Below, in pieces: positions 55,412 through 64,000 of a stretch of DNA of 64,000 bases. A program made the translations under genes and the position numbers. Under the pieces are notes generated by a model. That model was not told the origin of the DNA, made no database searches, and saw only the letters and a list, made by a program, of their open reading frames with translations. The DNA lies in contig OZ017758.1 in the NCBI GenBank assembly GCA_963969365.1, positions 2,356,001 through 2,420,000 of the forward strand. The letters are read 5' to 3'. Within the stretch, counting starts at the first letter, position 1. Each line of letters begins with the position of its first letter. The stretch comes from Asterochloris sp. CNOR1 (taxonomy: Eukaryota; Chlorophyta; Trebouxiophyceae; Trebouxiales; Trebouxiaceae).

Positions 55412-57554
55412 ATGGCAACCACTCTCGGCCTGCCGGGCATCCGAACCTCCTCACATGTGCTTCTAGCGGTGAGGCTGCTCCCTCCTCGTCAGTGGCAAAG
55501 ATTCGCATGCTCTGCTCAGACTTCAGCAGAACATGGGCAATCCTGGTTGCTCACACAAGCGGCTCTGGATGTTGCCAAGCCGTGTGGCATCATTGTTCTG
55601 GCAGGTGGCCTTGACGGTCTTGGCAGATACCAAATGCGTGCAGCAGCTTGCACAGGCTACATTGTGTGCCTGCAGGTGGCCTTACAGGCACAGGACAGGT
55701 GCCACTAGTTGGCAAGAGGCGACTCGATGTGGCGTCAGAGCTGCACCATCATCACGGTCAGTCCTGCCAGTGGTGTTCATGCCTTGATCAGTATCAATGT
55801 GCTGAGGGTGTTCCTGCAGACATTGATGCCCAGAGGATGCTTCCCTTTTCCTCACGCTGACAGCTGTTGTCAAATTGGGTGGCCAATCTGCCCGCAGACA
55901 CCAAGACTCTGCACACGTAGGGCATCTCTTTGCCTGGCCGCAGGCAGGGACATCCCCATCCTGTGCAGTGGCGGGGGCACACCCCATGTCCCCGCGGTGC
56001 TAGGCCCAACGGGGCACGTCATCCACGAGTCCACGGCCTATGCACACTACCTAGCCACAGAAAGGGATGTGCCAGCCAGCTGCATCTTGAAGGAGACCTC
56101 GTCATATGACACCATTGGCAACGCTTATTTCTCCATCAAGACACATGTCGTGCCTGCGGGGTGGAGGTGAGGCATGTCCTTGATTCCCCTGCGTCTTACT
56201 CAGGGATGTTATTGTGGAAGTCGTAAGACAGGTTGCACGCAACAGGCCAAGCACTATTGATGCCCAGCAGTCGCCCCCTGGGCATGCTGGCTTCGGCTGT
56301 GCCCGTCTATTGTCAGGCCTGTCAGCAGAGAGCTGATGACCTCAAGTGTGTCAACTGCTGACAAGCCTGGTGCCTCTGCCTCAAATGCTTGTCAAACTCA
56401 GCTGCCTGTGAAGGGGGCCTTTGATGCATGTGCTCTTAGTTCATTGAGCTGGCTGGCAGCATCGCACTCAGGGTTTGGCAGACGCAGTGTTGGCTGGCGC
56501 GTGGCTGATGGCGATGGTCACAGGCAGCTTGCCTGTGATGCATCACAAGACCCAATCGAAGACTAGAAATGCACGCACAAGTAACTGTCTGCTAGTGCAA
56601 AATTGATCAGCATCAATCTGGGTCGCGACAGGCCCAGTAGGCTGCGACCAGCTCAGGCTAACTGGCACTGTTGATGTTCAAGACAATAAATTGTGCTCAC
56701 CTGCTGCAGAGGGTGCACTGCCACATCCAGCCTCTCAGCTGACCATGCCTCTGCAGGACGGTGCTAGTGGTCACCTCACATTTTCACATGCCCCGTTCAC
56801 GGGCCATCTTTGAGGCGCTGGGACCTTTGGAGGGCAAGGCAGAGCCAGAGTGAGGCAGCCTGCATAGTCACTGTCACTGGACAGCAAATGGATGCTGTGC
56901 CCATGCTGTGTTGCTAACCCTGAGTGCCAGCTACCTTCACAACAACCATCACCTAAACAAACACCAACAAGGACATATTACTGCCCAGCAGTCCCCCGCC
57001 AGCTGTTGCCCCTAGACATGCGGAGTCCGTCTGTTGGCCTGAATAGATTAGATGGAGCAACTAAGAATCTGTTGTTGCCCGTGCACCTGCACAGCAGCAC
57101 ATGGCACCACTGCTTGACCCAAACTCAGATTTTTAGTCTCATCCAGCTTCTGCAGGTGGCACTTTGTGAGCGCCTTAGACGATGGCCTCTTTTCAGATGA
57201 GGTGATGCAGGCCAGGCAGCAGCGAGAGGCACAGAGCCTCTCGGTCTGGAACAAGAACGCTGCCAAGGTGTGCACTGTGACCTGCTGACGGCACCTGTTG
57301 CCACCGTAGATGCTGAGCTGGTATTTTTCCTGTGCCCTGTGCTGCAGCTACAGGACAGCAGGCAGTTCCATGAGTGGCTCTTTTCCACTCACCTGTGCTA
57401 TGCAGCCGGCCGCCAGGTGAGATGCTCGCTGTCAGGGGTGCAATTTCATGCCTGGACTCCTGCCTGGGCAACTTGTGGCAATCCACACATGCAGGGCGAG
57501 TTTGGCAAGCGGGATGCAGGCCAAATCTCTGATAAGGCCCTGGGCAGCTATTGA
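55412..57554 (+). CDS. DUF218 (YdcF/SanA-like) domain protein
   Basis: Seven exons: 55412-55604, 55676-55756, 55944-56166, 56757-56849, 57156-57267, 57348-57416 and 57495-57554 (TGA); 276 residues. Seen: CGIIVLAGGLTGTGQVP near the start of the domain, KRRLDVASELH, PILCSGGG, VIHESTAYAHYLA, VPASCILKE, SYDTIGNAYFS, TVLVVTSHFHMPRSRAIFE and a C-terminal helical part (MQARQQREAQSLSVW, FHEWLFSTHLCYAAGR). The SGGG, E-S-TAYA and D-T-NA elements are the DUF218 core; its bacterial members are envelope or membrane-associated proteins of unclear chemistry, and no reaction can be assigned here. The first 45 residues (MATTLGLPGIRTSSH...) could be an organelle targeting sequence. The exon-2 start (GTGGCCTT...) is partly duplicated at 55605. 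Starts 99 bp after the ISE2 stop on the same strand. Confidence 0.82.
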
Positions 57555-57735
57555 GGCAGCCAGGCATGCTGGGGCTAACGGGGCATCAGAGTTGCGTCAT
57601 CAAATGGTAGGGAGGCCTTCAGGTCCCGCTTCTTCAGCTGAAATGCACAAACTTTAGTGCAGTCTCTGCAGGCAAATTTGTTGGGGAAGAGATCGAAGCA
57701 GAAAAAGCAAGACGCAACATTTCTGCACAACTTCA

Positions 57736-57868
57736 TTACATTGTGAGGTGTACTGATTTGATCATGTGATGCATTGTTTCACTGAAAGCAGTAGCATGTT
57801 AGACTGAAGCACGTGCAACCACTTTTTCTCACTACTTCTAGTGCAACTGGATTTGGCCATCTCTTACA
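57736..57868 (-). terminator. TGTAA signals downstream of the FrnE-like gene
   Basis: On the minus strand TGTAA occurs at 57864-57868 and 57736-57740, about 120 and 247 nt after the stop codon at 57987. They lie in the 432-bp tail-to-tail gap with the DUF218 gene; no plus-strand TGTAA was seen there. Confidence 0.5.
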
Positions 57869-57986
57869 TCTGCTAAACTTTAGCCTCTCTGACATCAGCA
57901 TAATTGTCTGTCACTGTTTCAGTATGCTGTTGCCAAGATCAGCTCGCCCTCTGACTCCGAACTCTTACTTCAGACAGCTGGCTGGC

Positions 57987-59792
57987 CTAGAGGCGCTCAA
58001 AGACTGTGGCAAAGGTGTCTGGGTCCTGCAGCAAGATTGGCCAGTTCATTTTATGCTCAAGAGCCAGACAGAATCACAAACAGCAGCAAAGGCCGGGATG
58101 CCAGCAGCGGGCAGCCACACCCCACCTGGGCACCAGAAAGCACATACTGGCCATTGATGGTGAAGTTGGGGACGCCTGTGATCCCATGTGCCCGCTCCCG
58201 AATCTCCTGCAAGACCTGCAGCAGGCATACACGAAGACTCAGTCGGGATTTGAGCTGAACCAAACCATGACACCCATGTTGAGCCTCGACCGTCGCTACA
58301 CGCGGGGGATGGCAGGCAGAAGCCACTTGAGGCTAACCAGCCTGTTCCAGCCCTCTTCTGGGAGCCCTGAATGCCAAGTGAGCCCACCAGAGCCCACCAG
58401 AGCCCACCAAATCTCCTCCGGGAGACCCTTGTGCCAAGTGAGCCCACGAGATCTCCACACATGTCAAGTGAGCCCAAAAACCTCCTCTGGGAGCCATACA
58501 TGCAGATTTGATGCCCATCATATCTCCTCTAGGAGCCAGACAAGCACATGAAGCCCACCAGATGCAGTGCGTCATGACAAGAGCACTGCACCTCAGAGCG
58601 CCCAGCATCAGACTTGAGGTACTCCTCTGCTCCCTCGACGCCTGCCTGTTGTGCAGCCTCCAGCAGGACCTGGGGATCGTTGATGAACTTGCCCTGCAGG
58701 TAATGGGGGGGACTCAGCAGGCCTAGACAGGGACCCCTCATCCACAGCAGCACTGCTACAGCAGGGTGTGCCCTCCACATGTGTGAGGTGCCCCCCAAGC
58801 TCACACATCAGTGCAGCAGGCTACGACAGGGATGCCAGCAGCAGACAGCACTGCTGCAACTGGGGCCCTCCACCTATGTGAGGTGCCCACCAAACAGGCT
58901 AGACAGAGATGCCCTTGGTTGCAGCAGCCGACAGCACTGGTGGGCCCTCCATAACACTGGGCTAGACAAGGTGCACTCGATGTGCGTGCCTGTGCAGGGT
59001 AGCCAGCGCCGCAGCTGGCTGCACCATCATCACTGCACCATCAGCCCCTCTGTGTACACTCCCTGGTGGTGTGCATTGCCTGCTGCTTAAGCCAGCAGCT
59101 GAGGGCCTCACCTGCGTGAAGTAGGCCTTGAAGAGGGCCTCAACAAGTTTGTCCTGCTTCTCCGTACTCTGCTGCCCAGCAAGGTAGATGAGCCTATGGC
59201 TGTTGATGGTGCTCCCTGTTTTCCCATCCATGGTGTACTGCAGGCCTTCCTTTGCGAAAGTGTCCTGCACATGCACAGCGCTGCTGTTGATCGAGGGGGC
59301 CTGCCAGCAAGATTAGTTGTCAGAACAGAACGGGGAGAGCTCGACACAGCTTTGGTGCACTATGGCTGCTGCCGGGTACAGTCACATGTCTGGCACATCG
59401 GCCTGGAATTATGTGACCTCTGCGCAGTCAGGACACATGCCGCAAAGCCGGGCATCTCACTGTCATCATGGGCTCTATGGCCTTTGCCCGCTGCTCCCCA
59501 AACTTGCTGTGGTAGTGGCCACGCTTGTCGACTCCTGCATGTGCCGGGCTGTGAGGTTGATCAAGCTGATTGGCAGTGCATACGGTGGCACACGCAGGCA
59601 CAGGCGTGAGCAGTAGTGGCACTGGCCTTCTTCAGATGCTGCTGGGTTCAAGAGGAAAGGATGCCACCGCACTTCAAAAGTCTTGTCAGGGAACTTCTGA
59701 ATGGCTTTCTCAAGCCTTCTTTTGCCGATGTAGCACCAGGGACACACAGTGTCTGAGACCACATCGATGGGGATGGGCTTGCTGCCAGCCAT
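57987..59792 (-). CDS. DsbA/FrnE-like thioredoxin-fold oxidoreductase
   Basis: Member of the DsbA family, FrnE/2-hydroxychromene-2-carboxylate isomerase-like branch. Exons on the minus strand: 59627-59792 (ATG), 59461-59534, 59112-59264, 58592-58693, 58126-58215 and 57987-58025 (TAG); 207 residues, the normal family length. Seen: IPIDVVSDTVCPWCYIGKRR with the redox CxxC at Cys17/Cys20, FEVRWHPFLLNP, KFGEQRAKAIEPM, STINSHRLIYLAG, LVEALFKAYFTQGKFIND, the cis-proline loop GVPNFTINGQYVLSGAQ, and DTFATVFERL at the end. A thiol-disulfide role is likely; isomerase activity cannot be told from sequence. The start is set by GCCATGGCTGG; the frame is open further upstream but has no ATG. The first intron seems to begin with GCCAGT, an unusual GC donor. 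A pure cytosolic form is suggested by lack of a targeting sequence. Confidence 0.88.
58375..58970. repeat. Degenerate tandem repeats in FrnE-like introns
   Basis: 58378-58560 holds repeated AGCCCACCA/CCTCYGGGAG units. 58700-58960 holds about three units of roughly 95 bp built on GGCCTAGACAGGGA, CAGCACTG and GGGCCCTCCA. Both are intronic. Confidence 0.6.
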
Positions 59793-60590
59793 GGCCACTC
59801 TCTGTGCCAGCACCTTGGCCAGGACTGTGTTTTTGTTCAAGCTGCTTTTCACAAATGGCGTCCAACGGGTTCTTGTAGGTAGTGTGAGTTGTAGGCAGTG
59901 TGAGGCTTATCAGGTCCGACGCAGCATGGCGTGAGATCATAACGTCATGCGTTCCCGCCGCTGCCACTTATGAAGTACTATTGGGTCCCTCCCCAATGGA
60001 CCTCCCAGTCTAAGGTGGGCAGCGTTAAGACAAGATTGGAGCAGGTGCACCTATTTGGAACCCATGTGTAACGAGGGTCCAGCTTTGGATGTGGCTTTGC
60101 CACGGCCCCTTCATTGTTTCATCCCCGCCAGAAAGGCTCTGTTTGCATACTTGGGCCTTCCGTCCATCACCAGTCATTACACAATCAGCATGACGGGAAA
60201 GCTGGAACCGCAGTGCAAGCCCTCAAGATTGCCAGGGTGTTCAGTGGGCCGCTCAGAGGAGGAGGGCCACGGCAGTGATAGCACATGCAGGCCTGAACTC
60301 CAGTGAAATCAGACCTGCATGTGCTATCATTGCTGTGCACCAGAAACCCCACAGCACCTGTGATCAAGACAAGCCAGGGGCGCTTTCACTGCACAGTCCC
60401 CCAACCAAGCTGGCATCGTGGGGATCATATGAATTTCTTCTGCTGCAAGGCTCAAATGCGTATCGCCGAGATCAGGGGCAGCTTGATCAAGCCCGTGAAG
60501 AAGTATCTAGAAAGTGAAGCGAATTTGCTGCTTCACTGACACAAAGGAGACCCCCCTGCTCAACTGATGTTCGCACCCTAAGCAAACGTT
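59793..60590. other. Region without a supported gene; long hairpin inside
   Basis: No gene with acceptable splice sites or recognisable protein was found. The only clear structure is the inverted repeat at 60272-60333, with a short open frame (60303-60539) across and beyond it that shows no family motif. The first part should contain the promoter of the FrnE-like gene. Confidence 0.5.
60272..60333. repeat. Inverted repeat, 25-bp stem with 12-nt loop
   Basis: Arms 60272-60296 and 60309-60333 (GATAGCACATGCAGG against CCTGCATGTGCTATC) pair over 25 positions with one mismatch and one G-U pair on the plus strand. It could be a small-RNA precursor, a MITE-like remnant or a cruciform. Confidence 0.8.
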
Positions 60591-61745
60591 TCGATGATCA
60601 TCACTCATCCTGGGATGGAGAGGTCTTTTCATTGGAGGAATCCCCTTGGGCTGTGCGCAGCCTCTTGCTGGTACCAGCTCCAATGTCACTGTCAGCGCGA
60701 CGGTGCTTGCGACTGTCAGCGTGACGGCGCTTGCGCAAATACGCCTCTACAGCAGCTCATCATCATATCAATGTTGTGGTGATGTTAAATCAGGTGTTGC
60801 ATATGTTCCAGCACAGGTAGGACACACCGGCAGTGACTGCAAAGGCTCGCTCTAATGCCTGCATCACCAATGAGTGCTGCAGTTGGCAAAATCCCACTAC
60901 CTCCAGAAGCTGCCTGTAGCCCTGCGCAGCACCTGTAGCTCTCTCCTGTGCATCGAGATCTGAGGTGTTTCACAAGCCCTGGTGACAACACAGCTGGGTT
61001 CCCTGGTCACAGAGCACCTTATGCTTGGGCCCCTCAATGTCACGATGGGGTGCGCCCAGACCTGCAGACTGTAAGTGCTGGTGGTGACCACCTTGTGGCG
61101 CACCTCTTGCAGCCCATCGTGTAGCCCATTCGGCCCCCAACATTCCTGGAATGCCACATCCGCCGATGAATCTACAAAGACGCTCAGGTTCGGTAGTCTG
61201 ACGAGGATCGGATGAAGAGGTATCTCCCGATGAAGCCTCCTCTTGGTCAGCGCTGCAGTGCCAGGCCTCTTGCCAGTACCGACTCCAATGCCACTGTCAG
61301 AGCAACAAGGGCGCTTGCCTGCACAGCAGCGCATCAGCTGATCATGGGGTGGTAGCGCCAAGGCAGGTGTTGCATGCCATCCAAACACAGGTATGACACA
61401 ACGACGGTGCCTGCAGACCTCCCACTTAGGCTCGCTCTCCTGGCAGCACCGCCAAAGCAGCTCTGGCAAAACAACACTGTCTCTGAAAGTTGCCTGTAGC
61501 CCAGCGAATAGCACCCTCAAATTCGGTCAAACAAGCCCTGCGCAGCACTGGTAGCCCTCGCCTGCACATTGAGATCTTGAGATGATCCACATGGAAACCC
61601 CTGGAGTCCCTGGTGACAGAACATCTCCGCTCCCTGGTGCCAGAGCACCTGATGCTTGGCACCCTCGATCTCACCTCGCGCAGCGCCCTGACCTGCAGAC
61701 TGTAGTTGCTGATGCTGACTGTCTTGCTGCGCACCTCACGCAGCA
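60590..61745. repeat. Roughly 600-bp tandem duplication
   Basis: Unit 1 (about 60595-61125) and unit 2 (about 61195-61745) share, in the same order: ATG/GGAGAGGT near the start, CCTCTTGC(T/C)(G/A)GTACC, CACTGTCAG, GGTGTTGCAT, ACAGGTA(G/T)GACACA, GGCTCGCTCT, GTTGCATGT-like blocks, AGCCCTGCGCAGCAC, TCCCTGGT, and CTGCAGACTGTA. The copies are clearly diverged, with indels. Confidence 0.75.
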
Positions 61746-62120
61746 CGTGGGCCTGGAAGTGGCTGGAAACAACACCACAGCCAGGAGGGCCATATGGCCA
61801 GCCAATGCATTTACGCAGATCATTGAATGTGGAGAGTGCCTTCCATGAGGTATGCTACCTGTCATCAGACACCATGCAGATCACACCCCTGCTCATCTCC
61901 AGGTGCTGACTGCATCCAGGTGCTGCGCAGCATGAGGCTTTGAAGCATCCACAGACTTCAGTAGCCTCGAGTCCAGTCCTGAGGACAACCAGATAGCGGC
62001 CCCAAACAGCGCCCCACACAAGGGGACCACTGTCCTATAAGCCCTTGACACTGCAAGACCGGATGAAGAGCAGGCCATGCCGAAAGTCCTCACTTGAGCT
62101 AGCAGGGACTGTTTTGCCAT
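61693..62120 (-). CDS. Unidentified protein, first two exons of a possible gene
   Basis: Tentative. An ATG at 62120 opens 70 codons (61911-62120) that contain SRAYRTVVPLCGALFGAAIWLSSGL, a probable membrane helix, and end in a GTCAGC donor. A phase-matched exon at 61693-61752 reads HVLREVRSKTVSISNYSLQ and has a diverged twin in the other tandem unit (EVRHKVVTTSTYSLQ, near 61063-61120). No family is recognised and no stop-bearing exon was found, so this may be a decaying or mis-assembled gene. Confidence 0.3.
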
Positions 62121-62408
62121 GAGCCCCTCATGAGTATTGCTTCACTGACGCAGCGCACCAGCCCAAAGAGGTCAGGGTCCGCTCTCCTGCTCTGCCCCAG
62201 TGACAGCCATGACATAGCACCCTGCTCTAGAGGGGTTTGCTCACTCCAGCAAGGGGTGGTGCTTTGAGTGCCAAGCGCTTGAGCTGCCGTTCAGCAATGA
62301 CATGACAACCTTTCTGCCAAGGCAATAGGTGTCGATGGCGCTACTGCAGCATGATCGCTCACTATGTGACTCGCAAACCCCCACAGCCACCTTGTGCTCA
62401 CCAGCAAC

Positions 62409-62578
62409 CTGTGCCGCTTCCTGCCTCTCCTCATTCCGCTTCTCCTCCCTCAGCCTCCTCCGTTCAGCTAGGAAATCAGTGCTCCTGGTCTCAAGGACCT
62501 ATGCCTCCCTGGCAAGGCTTTCTAGCTGCTGATCCACTTCAGCCAGATCTTGAATGAGCTCTTGCGCCCGTGTTAGGC
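62409..62578 (-). pseudogene. Coiled-coil coding frame interrupted by TAG
   Basis: One minus-strand frame reads LTRAQELIQDLAEVDQQLE and, after a TAG at 62499-62501, FLAERRRLREEKRNEERQE, then CAG|GTTGCTGGTGAGC. Charged heptad-like composition on both sides of the stop suggests a real coiled-coil exon. Either the stop is a disabling mutation or sequencing error, or the TAG is an acceptor (GCATAG|GTC) and only the second half is used. Confidence 0.35.
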
Positions 62579-63642
62579 CTGCTTGCAAATGCATGCCTTC
62601 ACTTGGACATGAGGCTTTCGCCAGCTCAGACATGACAAACACCAGTTAGCGCCTGGTGAACCGAATTTAGCTGTTAATACTGGGGCTGTAATCCTGCAGA
62701 AGTGCTCTAGGGCTTTCCAGGGAAAGTGGCAGACAGCGAACCCAGCATCTGCTGCACCTGCCATGCCTCCGCCTGTGCGACCTCTTTCAAGCTAGTGATC
62801 GATGTGCTACTGTATGGCACGTTGTCGCTGAACTCAACAAGATCAGATCTGGCTTACATGCTGACACCCATCTTTTTTTGTCTGACTTTTGCCATGCTGG
62901 GCATGCTTGACAACTTCGGCAATCCGGTTTCTGTTGTTGCTTTGAAGATGTGTTGCTTGCAAACAATAGTTGGTGAAGGCTCGCATGATTTTTGGCAAGG
63001 CCGGCCGCCCTCAAGCCCACATGACCTGCTGCTCCTTCTATGCATGGCGGAAATGATGCTTCAGTAAAAGGTCCGAGCAGCAGCACTACTGGCAGGAGCT
63101 GCTCTCTGGCTGCAGCTGAAGCTGTGCAGGCACCCCAGCTCCAGGCTGAGCTGTGCCTGGAGCTGTCGCAGCTGCACTCACATGCTGCAGCCCAGGATGC
63201 TCTGCACCTGCCAGGTTGCTGCCATGAGGCCATCTCTCACAACTGATCCGCCTGAACATGTGTTGTGCTGCATGGCACACATCTCTGCAGCCTGCTATGC
63301 ATGGGTCAGGCACCATGCATACTTGCCCAAGTGACCCTGGCTGGAGGCGCAAACAGCCTGAGAATGAAAACCTCAAAAGGTTTAATCCATCACTGGGGCA
63401 GGCTGCCGCTCCCTGGCTCAGCGTCCTGGTGTGAGTGTGCTGGTTGCAATGAGCAGTTTCACACAGTCTGGAAAGTCTAGCTTGCTGTGTCTGCCCTCTT
63501 GCAGTGCTGGGATTCACATCTGATGAAGCGTTTGGCTCAAGATGGGGGCACATCACATCAAACTTGCAATACTGCACGGGTTATGGTCATTTCTAAATGC
63601 TGGCAGAGATCACACACACACGCACACACATACGCGCACAAC
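62579..63642. other. Region without a supported gene
   Basis: No plausible splice chain or recognisable protein was found on either strand. A minus-strand frame at 63086-63250 (ending SSSCQ, TAG) is open but looks like translated noncoding DNA. Confidence 0.4.
63609..63640 (+). repeat. CA-rich microsatellite
   Basis: An imperfect (CA)n tract with ACG and TACGCG interruptions lies directly after the stop codon (on the minus strand) of the histidine phosphatase gene, in its 3' UTR. Confidence 0.8.
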
Positions 63643-64000
63643 TCAGTAGTAGATGCCATCTTGGTGCATGTGGGCCGTCTGGTTCATGCTGGTCAGCATG
63701 GGCTCGCCGCGCTTGTTCACCCGGAAGGTTGACACCCCTCCATTGTGGATGTCGACAGCTCGAAAAGAGGAGGGAGGGAGGCCCAGGGCAACACAAAGGA
63801 ATGCCCTCATCATAGATTTGTGAGTGATGACAAGGTGGCTGCTTCCAGGAGCAGTCAGAATCTCTGCAGCAAAGGCGATGCATCCATCAGGGTTTGAGCA
63901 GGTACAGGCCTGCCAGTCTCTGCCAGTCAGCAAGATGCAGGTGAGCTGCTCACCCTGCCAGGCCTCCTTTGCCTGATCAAAGACCTCCTTCAGGGGCCAC
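63643..64000 (-). CDS. Histidine phosphatase (phosphoglycerate-mutase family), 3' end only
   Basis: Two exons of a minus-strand gene that continues beyond the window: 63954 to past 64000 (PLKEVFDQAKEAWQ) and 63643-63863 (TGA). The last exon encodes LVITHKSMMRAFLCVALGLP, where the His is the second catalytic histidine of the superfamily, then NGGVSTFRVNKRGEPML and TAHMHQDGIYY at the end. This C-terminus is typical of plant and algal phosphoglycerate-mutase-like proteins, some annotated as 2-carboxy-D-arabinitol-1-phosphatase-like. The substrate cannot be decided without the N-terminal half. Confidence 0.82.
   Translation of the reverse strand, partial: WPLKEVFDQAKEAWQGEQLTCILLTGRDWQACTCSNPDGCIAFAAEILTAPGSSHLVITHKSMMRAFLCVALGLPPSSFRAVDIHNGGVSTFRVNKRGEPMLTSMNQTAHMHQDGIYY

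Noticed and set aside
59793-59900. Upstream extension of the FrnE-like protein (open frame with GTG at 59852)
   Set aside because: No ATG lies in frame there, while GCCATGGCTGG at 59792 is an ideal eukaryotic start just before the conserved domain.
62499-62501. In-frame TAG read as glutamine (alternative ulvophyte-type code)
   Set aside because: Several well-defined genes here end in TAG (ZDS, ERdj3, LysRS, FrnE-like) and ISE2 ends in TAA, so the standard code applies.

Overview
The window reads as nuclear DNA of a green alga, most likely a trebouxiophyte-type chlorophyte. The reasons are intron-dense genes (roughly 100 introns reconstructed here), nearly every 3' splice site in the form (C)TGCAG, TGTAA elements downstream of several genes (the usual chlorophyte polyadenylation signal), plastid and mitochondrial proteins of plant type, and fairly high GC. 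The genus cannot be fixed from the sequence alone. All gene models below were built by hand by joining open frames across splice sites with consistent phase; none is supported by transcripts.

Layout. 1-14646 (+): 3' part of a large chromatin protein with bromodomain-like, PHD and WHIM modules (MBD9/BAZ-like). 14821-16201 (+): small unidentified membrane-anchored protein. 16473-20932 (+): mitochondrial carrier of the S-adenosylmethionine-carrier type. 21261-26844 (-): zeta-carotene desaturase. 27236-31488 (+): ER DnaJ protein (ERdj3/DNAJB11 type) ending in HDEL. 31525-39074 (-): lysyl-tRNA synthetase. 39374-39667 (+): mitochondrial ATP synthase subunit f-like protein. 39792-about 42440 (-): D-2-hydroxyacid dehydrogenase. 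42622-55312 (+): ISE2-type plastid DEVH-box RNA helicase. 55412-57554 (+): DUF218/YdcF-like protein. 57987-59792 (-): DsbA/FrnE-like thioredoxin-fold oxidoreductase. 59793-63642: mostly unassigned, with a hairpin, a roughly 600-bp tandem duplication, an unidentified membrane-type exon pair and an interrupted coiled-coil frame. 63643-64000 (-): 3' end of a histidine phosphatase (phosphoglycerate-mutase family) gene.

The genes are housekeeping and organelle functions and do not form one pathway. Several pairs are arranged divergently with short shared 5' regions (ZDS/ERdj3, LysRS/subunit f, dehydrogenase/ISE2) or tail to tail. Two same-strand groups (genes 1-3, and ISE2 with the DUF218 gene) have short gaps without TGTAA and could be polycistronic.

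The most unusual feature is architectural. Many introns contain decayed tandem copies of the end or start of a neighbouring exon together with its splice site: four donor copies of 118 bp at 942, five 95-bp donor copies in the ERdj3 gene, five shorter ones in ISE2, twin 90-nt phase-1 exons at 8687 and 8830, and one inverted exon-junction copy inside ISE2. GC-AG introns are also unexpectedly common (five with an AG|GCAAG donor). Together these suggest that exon/splice-site tandem duplication is an active route of intron growth and exon birth in this genome.
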